Part shown: piece after piece, positions 7,608 to 15,648 of the stretch
How the letters are laid out: the number at the start of each line of letters is the position of its first letter
Numbering within the stretch: position 1 is the stretch's first letter
NCBI GenBank assembly: GCA_003527965.1
Contig: DPVY01000263.1
Location: forward strand, 1-33,530
DNA length: 33,530 bases
Source: Fidelibacterota bacterium
GTDB taxonomy: Bacteria; Fidelibacterota; UBA2242
Direction: 5' to 3'
Program-made: the position numbers and the translations under genes
Notes under the pieces: model-generated
The model's input: only the letters and a program-made list of their open reading frames with translations
What the model was told of the DNA's origin: nothing
The model's database searches: none

Positions 7608-7973
7608 TTTTAGAAAATCTTCGCGGATCAATACCAGAATATAGGAGTGTGGTACAATCAAATATTTTTTACCTTCCAGCTCAATTTCAATGGCGTACTT
7701 CCGCAGAAAAATCGCATAGTCCCCTTCTTCCGCCTGAAGCGGCAAATATTGAGGCTCTTTGTTTTCGGGTGCCCAGGGCTCATCATTAGAATCATCGGGC
7801 AAGGGTAGCGGCAAACCCGGTCCGACTTTGACCACATGTCCACCCTGAACAGTTTCTTTTTCTTTCACGCCGGGCGGCAGATACAGGCCGGAGGGTGTTT
7901 TTGAATGATTGATATCGGGCTCTATTAACACCCTATCGCCTACAAGAATGATCTCTTTTCCATTTTTAAACAT
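7602..7973 (-). CDS. GroES-family (Cpn10-like) protein with insertion
   Basis: This 123-residue protein has the chaperonin-10 fold signature: VGDRVLIEPD near the N-terminus, a mobile-loop-like segment (KTPSGLYLPPGVKEKETVQGG) and VVKVGPG, then a late strand block ending YLIVPHSYILVLIRED. It is about 25 residues longer than true GroES because a Pro/Asp/Glu-rich insertion (about residues 56-80) replaces the roof-loop area. No groEL gene is adjacent. From memory, stand-alone GroES-family proteins of this length occur in several FCB-group genomes. Whether it caps a chaperonin is unknown, so the name groES is deliberately not used. The start ATG is at 7973 and transcription runs into the shared terminator. 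Confidence 0.8.
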   Translation of the reverse strand: MFKNGKEIILVGDRVLIEPDINHSKTPSGLYLPPGVKEKETVQGGHVVKVGPGLPLPLPDDSNDEPWAPENKEPQYLPLQAEEGDYAIFLRKYAIEIELEGKKYLIVPHSYILVLIREDFLKE

Positions 7974-8306
7974 ATATAAATTTACTAATCTTATACTTAA
8001 TCTGAAACAATCTTCTTTGTCTTCGGGTTATTTAACGTGAGTTTGATATGGCCTCACAAGAAAAGGAAAACAAAATAGCCTTCATGTTCCAATTATAAAT
8101 CGCTGAAGCAGTTATTGGTTTGGAGACGGTAGTACAAGTTCACCCGGATAAATCCGGGCATTGTCCTAAGAATAGAAATACCGGGGTGAAAAGAAAGTCT
8201 TCGCTACCCGAGGCAAACCGTTTCTCCCAAACAGATCACAAAGGACTTCTAAGAGGATGCCGCTGGCAAGCGGTTTATCAAAATTCTCTATAAACATTTT
8301 GCTTTA
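7974..8306. other. Intergenic region, no gene seen
   Basis: The 333 bases between ligA and the GroES-like gene contain no convincing ORF. The longest ATG frame noticed (8049) codes for only 16 residues. A GC-rich hairpin, CCCGGA (8143-8148) / TCCGGG (8153-8158) with a four-base loop, and a weak CCGCT/AGCGG stem (8260-8273) are visible. Neither is followed by a T-run. The minus-strand promoter of the GroES-like gene must lie near the right part of 7974-8060, but no hexamers stand out. Confidence 0.6.
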
Positions 8307-10313
8307 CTATACGTTTCCGATCATCTCTCGAAATTCATCTTCAGTCAGTATCTTCACGCCAAGTTCCCGGGCTTTTGTGGCTTTCGATCCGGCATTTTCT
8401 CCTACAACGACATAATCGGTCATTTTGCTGACGGAGGTTGAAGCTTTACCGCCCAACTTCTCAACCATCTGTTGTGCCTCACTGCGGGTAAATTGAGTTA
8501 GTGTACCGGTGAAGACAAAAGTCTTGCCGGCAAAGCGTTCATCCTGTGGGCCAGTTACGCCTTGGGCGATGCTGACTCCGCCTTCCAGCAACCGTTTGAC
8601 TGTCTGAAGATTATTTTCCTCATCAAAGAAATCCCGTATAGCGCGGGCAACTATTGGTCCAATGCCTTCTACCGTTTCCAGACGCTCATAATCGGCAGCT
8701 ATCAGGGTTTCAAGGTCTTTGAATTCCCGTTCCAGGACTTTACCCATATATTCGCCCACATTGGGAATTCCCAGGGCGTAAATGAATCGCGCCAATGTGG
8801 TTTTACGACTGTTCTCAATAGCGGCAATGATATTTTGAGCGGACTTATCCGCCATTCGCTCCAGGTCGGCGATTTGCTCTTTATTTAGAAAGTAGATGTC
8901 GGCAACATTTTCAATCAGACCGGTGTCCACCATCTGTTCAATCAGCCTGTCGCCCAATCCATCAATATTCATAGCGCGTTTGGAAACAAAATGTTGAATC
9001 CGGCCCTTGATTTGAGCCGGGCAATTGATATTCTGGCAGCGGTGTTTGACTTCATCGTTGGAGCGGGTAACGTGCCCGCCGCAAACCGGACATGTAGCCG
9101 GAATCTGATATGGCTTTTCCGACCCGGTACGCCGTTCGGTTATTACTTTGACAACTTGTGGGATGACATCACCGGCGCGTTGTACTACCACCCAATCGCC
9201 GACCCGGATGTCTTTGCGGTCAATCTCGTCCTGATTGTGAAGCGTAGCATTAGAAACGGTCACTCCCCCGATTTGCACCGGTTTGAGATGGGCTACCGGT
9301 GTGACGGCGCCGGTGCGCCCGACACCGGCTTCGATTTTCAAAATTTGGGTGATTTCCTGCCGGGCTTTGAATTTTCCGGCAATCGCCCAGCGGGGGCTGC
9401 GTGATTTGACCCCTAAAATTTGTTGTTGCTCGATGGAATTGACTTTGAAGACAACGCCGTCGATATCGTAGGAGATTGAATCCCGCCTTGTTTCAATTGA
9501 ACGATAATATTTAATCAACTCCTCGGCTGTTTTACACAGTTTTATCAGAGGATTGATGCGTAAACCCCATTGCGGAAGTATCTGTAGAAATTCTAAATGT
9601 GTTTTAAAAGAAATTCCTTCACAACTTCCCAGGGAATAGCAAAATATATTCAACGGTCGGGTGGCGGTAATGCGTGAATCCAGCTGGCGCAGAGAACCGG
9701 CGGCGGAATTGCGGGGATTTGCGAATGCCGGTTTACCCTCGGCAAGTTGTTGTTCATTCAGCCGTTCGAAATCCCGGCGATCCATATACACTTCTCCGCG
9801 TACTTCCAGTAAAGAGGGGACGGGACGTTGACCGGAACGTAATTGCAGTGGAATTGAGCGAATGGTTTTGAGGTTCTGAGTAATATCTTCACCGGTAATT
9901 CCATCTCCCCGTGTTGAACCTGATACAAAAAAACCGTTCTCATAGACCAGTTCCACCGCCAGACCATCAATTTTCGGTTCGGCGACGAATTCTACTGCTT
10001 GTCCCGGCAGAGTTTTATAGATGCGGTTGATGAATTCTCGAACTTCAGTTTCATCCATGGCATTATCGAGACTTTGCAAGGGAATGCGGTGAGTAATTGT
10101 TGTGAATTTGTCGAGCGGCGCTGCTCCAATACGCCGGGTGGGTGAATCGGATGTCCTATACCGAGGATATTCTTCTTCCAGTTGTTGTAATTCCCGCATC
10201 AGGCGGTCGTATTCGGCGTCGCTGATAGTGGGATTGTCCAGGACGTAATAGTTATAGTTGGCGGTGTTGATAATCTCGCGAACTTCTTTGATTCTGCTTT
10301 CGATTTTAGCCAT
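8307..10313 (-). CDS. ligA: NAD-dependent DNA ligase
   Basis: LigA seals nicks during replication and repair, using NAD+ to adenylate an active-site lysine. The 668 residues are of normal length and show every domain. Domain Ia (about 1-65) has the NYNYYVLDNPTISDAEYD NMN-binding pattern. The adenylation domain has K114-IDG as the nucleotide-accepting lysine motif, and the OB fold follows. A four-cysteine zinc finger (CPVCGG...HRCQNINCPAQ, about 407-435), helix-hairpin-helix repeats (about 450-580) and a C-terminal BRCT domain (about 590-668, GKTFVFTGTL start) complete it. It starts at ATG 10313 after a terminator belonging to the upstream slipin gene, so it probably has its own promoter, although I could not identify one. 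Confidence 0.98.
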   Translation of the reverse strand: MAKIESRIKEVREIINTANYNYYVLDNPTISDAEYDRLMRELQQLEEEYPRYRTSDSPTRRIGAAPLDKFTTITHRIPLQSLDNAMDETEVREFINRIYKTLPGQAVEFVAEPKIDGLAVELVYENGFFVSGSTRGDGITGEDITQNLKTIRSIPLQLRSGQRPVPSLLEVRGEVYMDRRDFERLNEQQLAEGKPAFANPRNSAAGSLRQLDSRITATRPLNIFCYSLGSCEGISFKTHLEFLQILPQWGLRINPLIKLCKTAEELIKYYRSIETRRDSISYDIDGVVFKVNSIEQQQILGVKSRSPRWAIAGKFKARQEITQILKIEAGVGRTGAVTPVAHLKPVQIGGVTVSNATLHNQDEIDRKDIRVGDWVVVQRAGDVIPQVVKVITERRTGSEKPYQIPATCPVCGGHVTRSNDEVKHRCQNINCPAQIKGRIQHFVSKRAMNIDGLGDRLIEQMVDTGLIENVADIYFLNKEQIADLERMADKSAQNIIAAIENSRKTTLARFIYALGIPNVGEYMGKVLEREFKDLETLIAADYERLETVEGIGPIVARAIRDFFDEENNLQTVKRLLEGGVSIAQGVTGPQDERFAGKTFVFTGTLTQFTRSEAQQMVEKLGGKASTSVSKMTDYVVVGENAGSKATKARELGVKILTEDEFREMIGNV

Positions 10314-10325
10314 TCTGAACCCGCT

Positions 10326-10367
10326 AAAAAACAGACAACAGCCCCCCGCAGAGAACGGGGGGCTGTT
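10326..10367 (-). terminator. Strong intrinsic terminator after the slipin gene
   Basis: A perfect 12-bp stem, AACAGCCCCCCG (10337-10348) with CGGGGGGCTGTT (10356-10367), has a seven-base loop. On the minus strand it is followed a few bases later by a run of six T (plus-strand A run 10326-10331). It closes the nfeD-slipin operon before ligA. Confidence 0.8.
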
Positions 10368-10411
10368 ATCTATTGGTCTTGTACCGTTTTATCCACGATT
10401 TGAAAAAGGTA

Positions 10412-11191
10412 TTACTGTTTCTTTTCTTTTTCGTCAGTCTCTTTGTCTGTAAAGAATTTCATAAAAGGCTTTACCAGATCGATGGGTAGCGGAAAGATGA
10501 TTGTGGAATTATTCTCAGTAGCCACTTCGCGCAGGGTTTGCAGATAGCGCAGCTGCAGGGTAATAGGTTCCTTCGTCAGGACTTCAGCGGCTTTCAGCAG
10601 TTTGGCTGAGGCCTGGAATTCACCTTCGGCGTTGATGATCTTGGCACGGCGTTCCCGTTCCGCTTCAGCCTGTTTTGCCATGGCGCGCTGCATTTCAGTG
10701 GGCAGGTCGACGTGTTTAATCTCTACCTGAGAAACCTTGATGCCCCAGGGATCGGTATGTGTATCAAGAATAGCCTGTAGTTCCGTGTTGATTTTTTCAC
10801 GTCCGGAGAGCAGCTCGTCCAGTTCGGCTTGACCGAGAATACTCCGCAGGGTTGTTTGAGCCAGCTGGGAAGTAGCATCAAAATAATTTTCTACTTCAAC
10901 AATAGCTTTAGTGGGTTCCATTACCCGGAAAAAAACCACCGCATTGACCTGAACGGAGACATTGTCTTTTGTGATAATATCCTGAACGGGGACATCATAA
11001 ACCACCGTTCGCAGGCTGACTTTGACCATTTTATCAATAAAGGGGATTATTAAAAATAATCCGGGCCCCTTGGCGCCGATCATGCGCCCTAATCGAAAGA
11101 TAACGCCTCGTTCGTATTCCTTCAAAACACGGATAGCGCTGGACAGGACAAAAAACACTAAAATAATGATGGTGACAATAGAAAGTTGCAT
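10412..11191 (-). CDS. Slipin / stomatin-like SPFH membrane protein
   Basis: This is a prokaryotic stomatin homologue (SPFH/band 7), 259 residues. An N-terminal membrane helix (about 2-20) is followed by the stomatin opening EYERGVIFRLGR and GPGLFLIIPFID. The SPFH core includes VPVQDIITKDNVSVQVNAVVFFRV and the WGIKVSQVEIKHVDLP segment. A charged helical stretch (MAKQAEAERERRAKIINAEGE) precedes the oligomerising tail. In bacteria and archaea these proteins scaffold ordered membrane patches and are encoded with an NfeD-type protease, as is the case here: nfeD ends 15 bases upstream and this gene has its own GGAG site in the gap. NfeD-type proteases are known to cleave the slipin C-terminal region in archaeal examples. 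Confidence 0.95.
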   Translation of the reverse strand: MQLSIVTIIILVFFVLSSAIRVLKEYERGVIFRLGRMIGAKGPGLFLIIPFIDKMVKVSLRTVVYDVPVQDIITKDNVSVQVNAVVFFRVMEPTKAIVEVENYFDATSQLAQTTLRSILGQAELDELLSGREKINTELQAILDTHTDPWGIKVSQVEIKHVDLPTEMQRAMAKQAEAERERRAKIINAEGEFQASAKLLKAAEVLTKEPITLQLRYLQTLREVATENNSTIIFPLPIDLVKPFMKFFTDKETDEKEKKQ

Positions 11192-11206
11192 CTTATTCTC
11201 CTTTTT

Positions 11207-12553
11207 CTATTCAGGTTTATATTCTTCTACAGTTAATTGCATACGCTCAACGGATTTGACGATAATCTGAGCTCCTTTGGGGATCGGCCGGGCGGCCCGG
11301 GCTTTCCAGATTTCACCATGGACCTTAACAGTTCCTGATTCGGTAATGTCGGTGGTCGCGATCCCGATTTCACCAATAATACCCTCCATGCCGGTAGTTG
11401 GCTGGCGTTTATGGGCCTTTAAAACATAAGATAAGGCGACAATGAAGAAAAGGGCGGTAAAAATCACTACCGGAATAATGACCGCCAGGGAAACGGAAAA
11501 CAGGGCTTTGGGCGCTTCCGCGACGTCAAACAGCATCATAGATCCTAATATCATAGAGACTAATCCTCCTATTGTTAATAGCCCGTAGCTGGTTATACTT
11601 ATCTCTAAAATGAACAGGATAATGGCAACGATAATAAGGGCCACACCGGCATAATTGATCGGCAGTACCTGTAAGGCAAAAAATGCCAGGATCAGAAAGA
11701 CGATGCCGAGCACACCGGGGAAGATGGCGCCGGGGCTGCGAATTTCAAAAAAGAGTCCGTAAAAGCCCAGAATCAGTAATAAATAGGCGACGTTCGGGTC
11801 GCTGATAACATCCAGGATTTTGCGATGGAATCCCAGGGGACGGACGATGATTTTAGCATTATGGGTGGATAGAGTTTTTTCGCCTGACGGGACTTTAGTG
11901 ACTTTTCCGTCTAAATATTCAATAAATTCATCAAGATCTTTAGCGACGAGGTCAACGATATTCAGTTCCACGGCTTCGGTTTCAGTAATGGAAACGCTCT
12001 TCCGAACAGCCTCTTCGACCCACTCTTCGTTGCGCCCGCGTTCGTGGGCAAGACTGCGGATTTGTGCCACGGCATCGTTAGTCACTTTCTCCATCATAGT
12101 TTCGGTGCCGGCGGAATCGGGTTTGCTACCACCGAACGGGCTGCCGCCGCCCATGGTAACCGGGTGAGCCGCGCCGATATTGGTCCCGGGCGCCATAGCC
12201 GCGAAATGCGCCGCCACGGTAATGAAGACGCCGGCGGAAGCCGATTGCGCGCCCCGGGGACTAATGTAAACCGCTACCGGTACTTCAGAATTTAGAATGT
12301 CCTTGATGATATCCCGCATTGAGTTCATCAGACCGCCGGGCGTGTCCATTTTCAGGATCAGGCACTCGATCTTTTCCAAACCGGCTTTTTCAATGTTTTC
12401 GTGAATGTAGGACACCGCTACCGGATTGATTACACCATCGATCTCCAGAACCCAGATTTCACGGTTACCCGGATCCGAATCTGCGGCTGGAGCAGCAGTA
12501 AGCGGAATTAACAGAAGTAACAGGGAAATATAATATTTGAGTTGCTTTTTCAT
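11207..12553 (-). CDS. nfeD: NfeD family membrane serine protease
   Basis: This 448-residue protein is a full-length NfeD (1510-N/C type). A signal peptide covers about residues 1-24. The ClpP-like protease domain has the SASAG nucleophile at Ser106 and a candidate general-base Lys156 (in MEKVTND), aligned from memory to the Ser-Lys dyad of archaeal 1510-N. A block of transmembrane helices follows (about 255-385), and then a C-terminal OB-fold (GMEGIIGEIGIA...VKVHGEIWKARA). It acts in the cytoplasmic membrane, with slipin as probable partner and substrate. It is first in a two-gene operon with a consensus promoter upstream and a strong terminator after the slipin gene. Confidence 0.95.
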   Translation of the reverse strand: MKKQLKYYISLLLLLIPLTAAPAADSDPGNREIWVLEIDGVINPVAVSYIHENIEKAGLEKIECLILKMDTPGGLMNSMRDIIKDILNSEVPVAVYISPRGAQSASAGVFITVAAHFAAMAPGTNIGAAHPVTMGGGSPFGGSKPDSAGTETMMEKVTNDAVAQIRSLAHERGRNEEWVEEAVRKSVSITETEAVELNIVDLVAKDLDEFIEYLDGKVTKVPSGEKTLSTHNAKIIVRPLGFHRKILDVISDPNVAYLLLILGFYGLFFEIRSPGAIFPGVLGIVFLILAFFALQVLPINYAGVALIIVAIILFILEISITSYGLLTIGGLVSMILGSMMLFDVAEAPKALFSVSLAVIIPVVIFTALFFIVALSYVLKAHKRQPTTGMEGIIGEIGIATTDITESGTVKVHGEIWKARAARPIPKGAQIIVKSVERMQLTVEEYKPE

Positions 12554-12573
12554 TCGTATGGAGTTCCTTTCAG

Positions 12574-12602
12574 AATATACAAGACAAAACGATGATTCTC
12601 AA
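12574..12602 (-). promoter_or_regulatory. Sigma-70 promoter of nfeD-slipin
   Basis: On the minus strand TTGAGA (12602-12597), a 17-base spacer and TATATT (12579-12574) stand about 20 bases before the nfeD ATG. AAAGGA lies between them and the start codon. Both hexamers and the spacer are close to the sigma-70 consensus. Confidence 0.6.
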
Positions 12603-12763
12603 CCTGTTTCTTATTAATTCGGCTAATATTTAAATCCATCCACCTTTTAAAATCCGGAGGGTATCAGAAGCCGCAGCTATGATTGTAAACAGGATAAGAT
12701 TTAATAAAATCGAGCGAATTATACTCATCTGATACGAAATTATTATGCAAATTAGGAAAAGTA

Positions 12764-14068
12764 TCAGAAGAGAACAGCCATGGAAGCCGTCAATCGGTCT
12801 TCCGTATATTTTTGGCTGCTCCAGGTATCGAAATAAGGGTGTGATATTGTCTGATCGCCGACAGCTCGCTGGTAAGCGCAACCCAAAATAAAAGATTTTT
12901 TCAGGATTGTTTCGATTCCGGCGCCGATTAAATGATAATACTTGTCGTCGTCATTTTGAATATTTTCATAGGGTGACGGAATGCGGCGATAGGCCAATCG
13001 GGTTGAAACGGCATTGCCGATCGGCATGGCAAGGAATACACCGATGTCGGTTGTCTTGCGCAGGTTCCAATAAAGGTCGCGATTAATAGCGCTCTTGTCT
13101 TCCAGGCGATCGACTTCAATTTTCTGCCAGTTGTGGATTATAAGGTCCAGCCCGACAGTTAATTGTCCGAATTTAACGGCAAAAGAGGGGGCTATTTCCA
13201 TCGGATAACGGGATTCATATTCAAAATCATAATAATCGTTCTGGGTTGAATCGGGGTCAACGTCATAAGTAAATTTTTCCGAGAACTCACTGACTTCCTG
13301 AATAGTTAGATTTAAAGGTGTGGATATTTTCAACCCGAATTTAAAATTTGAGGAATGATAAGACAATCCGACGTCCATGTTGAAGCCGCTATAGTTGGGC
13401 TTGATGATTTCGCGGTTAATTATTTCATCATTTATCAGAACATCATTTTCATCAATCGCAGTTTCAACAGACTGGTAGCTGCGATCGCCGCCGTGAAAAT
13501 TCAAGGAAACTCCGGTATTGAAATTAGGTAAAAATTCAATAGCTCCGGCTATGCGAAGAGTATTCAAGGAACCGGTTTCTTCGATTTTTACTTCCTGATA
13601 GACGTCGCCGAAATCATAAGTGACTGTTCCCTTACTTTCCAGGTTTGAATAATAATAAGCCGAGGGAGTATAGCTGAGCGCAAACACCATGTTGCCACGA
13701 TAAACGGGAACAGGATATGCAAAACCAAAGTAGTCGGCGCGAACAGTATTGGAGGAGGTGGCAAATTCCTGTTGATTGCCGACCAAAGCCGAACGCTGAT
13801 CGACATTAAGATACTGCATTGAGACACAGGCTTTGGGGCGGCGGATATTAACCAAAAACGCCGGGTTTTCCAGCGTCGATGAGATATCCCTCGAAAGCAG
13901 GGAGTTATTATGCAGAGAAAAAGTCGAGGAGCTGATACCGTAAACATCACGGAACGGGCGCAGCGCTTCGCCGCTCATGGCTTCATTGAAAAATTGAGCC
14001 CGAATACTTATCGGAATAATAAAAAGAAAGACAAACAAGATTTTTAATTTTTGGGGGATACATGTCAT
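12764..14068 (-). CDS. Outer-membrane beta-barrel protein (FadL/PorV-like)
   Basis: This is a 434-residue exported protein with a signal peptide (KLKILFVFLFIIPISIRA, cleavage near residue 24). The rest consists of alternating amphipathic strands with aromatic girdles. It ends in the terminal phenylalanine (SMAVLF) favoured by the BAM machinery, so it is almost certainly an outer-membrane barrel. The early segment with ENPAFL resembles the 'NPA' region of the FadL/OMPP1 and PorV/PorQ families common in FCB genomes. The substrate is unknown. Its start lies three bases after the upstream lipoprotein stop, so the two are cotranscribed and may work together at the outer membrane. Confidence 0.8.
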   Translation of the reverse strand: MTCIPQKLKILFVFLFIIPISIRAQFFNEAMSGEALRPFRDVYGISSSTFSLHNNSLLSRDISSTLENPAFLVNIRRPKACVSMQYLNVDQRSALVGNQQEFATSSNTVRADYFGFAYPVPVYRGNMVFALSYTPSAYYYSNLESKGTVTYDFGDVYQEVKIEETGSLNTLRIAGAIEFLPNFNTGVSLNFHGGDRSYQSVETAIDENDVLINDEIINREIIKPNYSGFNMDVGLSYHSSNFKFGLKISTPLNLTIQEVSEFSEKFTYDVDPDSTQNDYYDFEYESRYPMEIAPSFAVKFGQLTVGLDLIIHNWQKIEVDRLEDKSAINRDLYWNLRKTTDIGVFLAMPIGNAVSTRLAYRRIPSPYENIQNDDDKYYHLIGAGIETILKKSFILGCAYQRAVGDQTISHPYFDTWSSQKYTEDRLTASMAVLF

Positions 14069-14071
14069 ATA

Positions 14072-15337
14072 TTAATTCCTATTTCGGCTGTTTTTGGATG
14101 AATTGCCGGAAGATGATTTAGAAGAGGACTTGGAAGACGATGATTGACTACCTGGGGAACGTGAACCGGCTGAAGAACTTGAGCCGGAAGATGATGATCG
14201 GCTACTGGGTTTTGGTGAAACCGTGGAACTTCTCGGAGTCGACGAGCGAGTAGATCTTGAATTTGAAGGCGCTTTGTAGCTGGAACTCTTTGAGGAGCTA
14301 TTTGAAGACGATCTGGCTGATGATTGACGTTTTGGCGCCGAATATGTTTCTTTGTTTTTATTACTATTTTGTTTCTCCGGTTTACTTCTTTGCCGAACAG
14401 AGGGCTTTTTCTCCGGTGGGGTTAAAACGGGAGTGGGAGAGGGCTTGGTCGGAGCAGAGCGCCGGATTATTTTTGTCTCAGCTTTCGGCTGCGGGGGCTG
14501 TATCGTATTCTGAAAACCGGAGATAGATTTATCCCGAGGTTTGGGGGTGAGCCGTTGTTTCGATTGTTTTTCTTTTAAAACTTCCTGGGGGTTTTCAGAC
14601 GTCTGCGGTTTTGAGACAATCGGCGCTGAACTGTTGTTTCTCGAGCCGGACGATCCTATACTTCCCATATTTCCCGACCCGGCGCTCATCGGCAGGTCCA
14701 GGCTGGATTGGAAATCAGGGTTGGATTGTCTCGGTGTCAATGTTGCACGTTTTTGCCCTGTTGGAGAATCTTTAGGCTGCCAATCCGCTTTTTTCTGTTG
14801 TCGCCCCTCGGCAACCGGTTCACGGCTGCCATATCCCCCGCGATAATAACCGCCGTAGTAATAGGAGCCCCGGCCATAGTAATATCTCGAATATGGGTAA
14901 TTGTAACTACGGTAACGATAGGGATTATAATAACCATAACTGTAATAACCCCAGTCATAAAAGGGATCATAGAAAAAGGGATCGTAATAGCCCAAATAAA
15001 AGGAATGGTAAGAACTCCAGGGTGAATACCAGTAAGAATTGTAGTCATAGAATCTGCTGTGGGGATTATATCCATACCATAAATTACTGTTTAAAAAGTC
15101 TTGAGTGGCGTTCCGGTAGCCTTGATTATAATCAGAAATATCGGGGGCCTCAAACACATAACTTTCGTAGGAACCGACTTCATCGTCGTATTGACTGCTT
15201 TCGGCATCGTATTGTTGGTCATAATTCCCCCGGGAAACCTCTTCCCTGGAGACGGGTTCAGATAGTTTTGTATAGCAACCGGATAAAAGGAACAGGGCGA
15301 TTATCGCGGGTGAGAGTAATTTTAATGGTTTTTTCAT
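14072..15337 (-). CDS. Tyr- and Ser-rich low-complexity lipoprotein
   Basis: The 421-residue product opens with a lipoprotein signal peptide and lipobox LLSG-C21. It then has an acidic stretch, a tyrosine/glycine-rich block (about residues 90-175, with runs such as YYYGRGSYYYGGYY), a Pro/Lys/Gln-rich linker (about 175-320) and a serine-rich tail (about 320-421) that is almost entirely Ser with Lys, Arg and Gly. No catalytic domain is recognisable. It is presumably anchored in the outer membrane and largely disordered or adhesive. It leads a two-gene operon with the beta-barrel gene and has a good promoter and an AAGGAT ribosome site. Opposite-strand frames in this interval arise from the biased composition. 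Confidence 0.75.
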   Translation of the reverse strand: MKKPLKLLSPAIIALFLLSGCYTKLSEPVSREEVSRGNYDQQYDAESSQYDDEVGSYESYVFEAPDISDYNQGYRNATQDFLNSNLWYGYNPHSRFYDYNSYWYSPWSSYHSFYLGYYDPFFYDPFYDWGYYSYGYYNPYRYRSYNYPYSRYYYGRGSYYYGGYYRGGYGSREPVAEGRQQKKADWQPKDSPTGQKRATLTPRQSNPDFQSSLDLPMSAGSGNMGSIGSSGSRNNSSAPIVSKPQTSENPQEVLKEKQSKQRLTPKPRDKSISGFQNTIQPPQPKAETKIIRRSAPTKPSPTPVLTPPEKKPSVRQRSKPEKQNSNKNKETYSAPKRQSSARSSSNSSSKSSSYKAPSNSRSTRSSTPRSSTVSPKPSSRSSSSGSSSSAGSRSPGSQSSSSKSSSKSSSGNSSKNSRNRN

Positions 15338-15648
15338 GATATCATCCTTTTTATCTAATTGAATATAGTCATCATTATGCTTGTCGTCAAGATAATCATA
15401 CTATTTTGACTGAATTTTTCGGGAATTTGTTCCCGGTGATGTGATTTAGATCTATTATTGCCGGTATTTGAAGATACTTGCCACAATGATCAGACCGGTG
15501 TTGTTCGGTAAAATCCTATGGGAAGCCGACCGGAGCCGGGGTTAATATAAATTATAATAAAAGAAGATTGCAATATCATTTTCTTTTGGTATTCCCTTTT
15601 TATATTAAAACTTATGAAAAATTTTGGGATTAATGTATATTTCGCTTT
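15338..15648. other. Divergent intergenic region
   Basis: The 311 bases between the lipoprotein operon (leftward) and the LptF/G gene (rightward) contain no gene. The leftward promoter is clear and listed separately. A small hairpin GGGAA/TTCCC is at 15421-15434. For the rightward gene no consensus promoter or Shine-Dalgarno sequence could be identified. The last 90 bases are strongly AT-rich. Confidence 0.6.
15362..15390 (-). promoter_or_regulatory. Sigma-70 promoter of the lipoprotein-barrel operon
   Basis: On the minus strand TTGACG (15390-15385), exactly 17 bases and TATATT (15367-15362) precede the lipoprotein ATG (15337), with AAGGAT as ribosome site. The spacing and both hexamers are near consensus. 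Confidence 0.65.

Noticed and set aside
7974..8306. 16-codon ORF at 8049
   Set aside because: It is too short, has no convincing ribosome site and no linked RNA structure.
14257..15339. Several overlapping ORFs on the plus strand opposite the lipoprotein gene
   Set aside because: They are by-products of the Tyr- and Ser-rich composition. The minus-strand frame has a lipobox, promoter and ribosome site.
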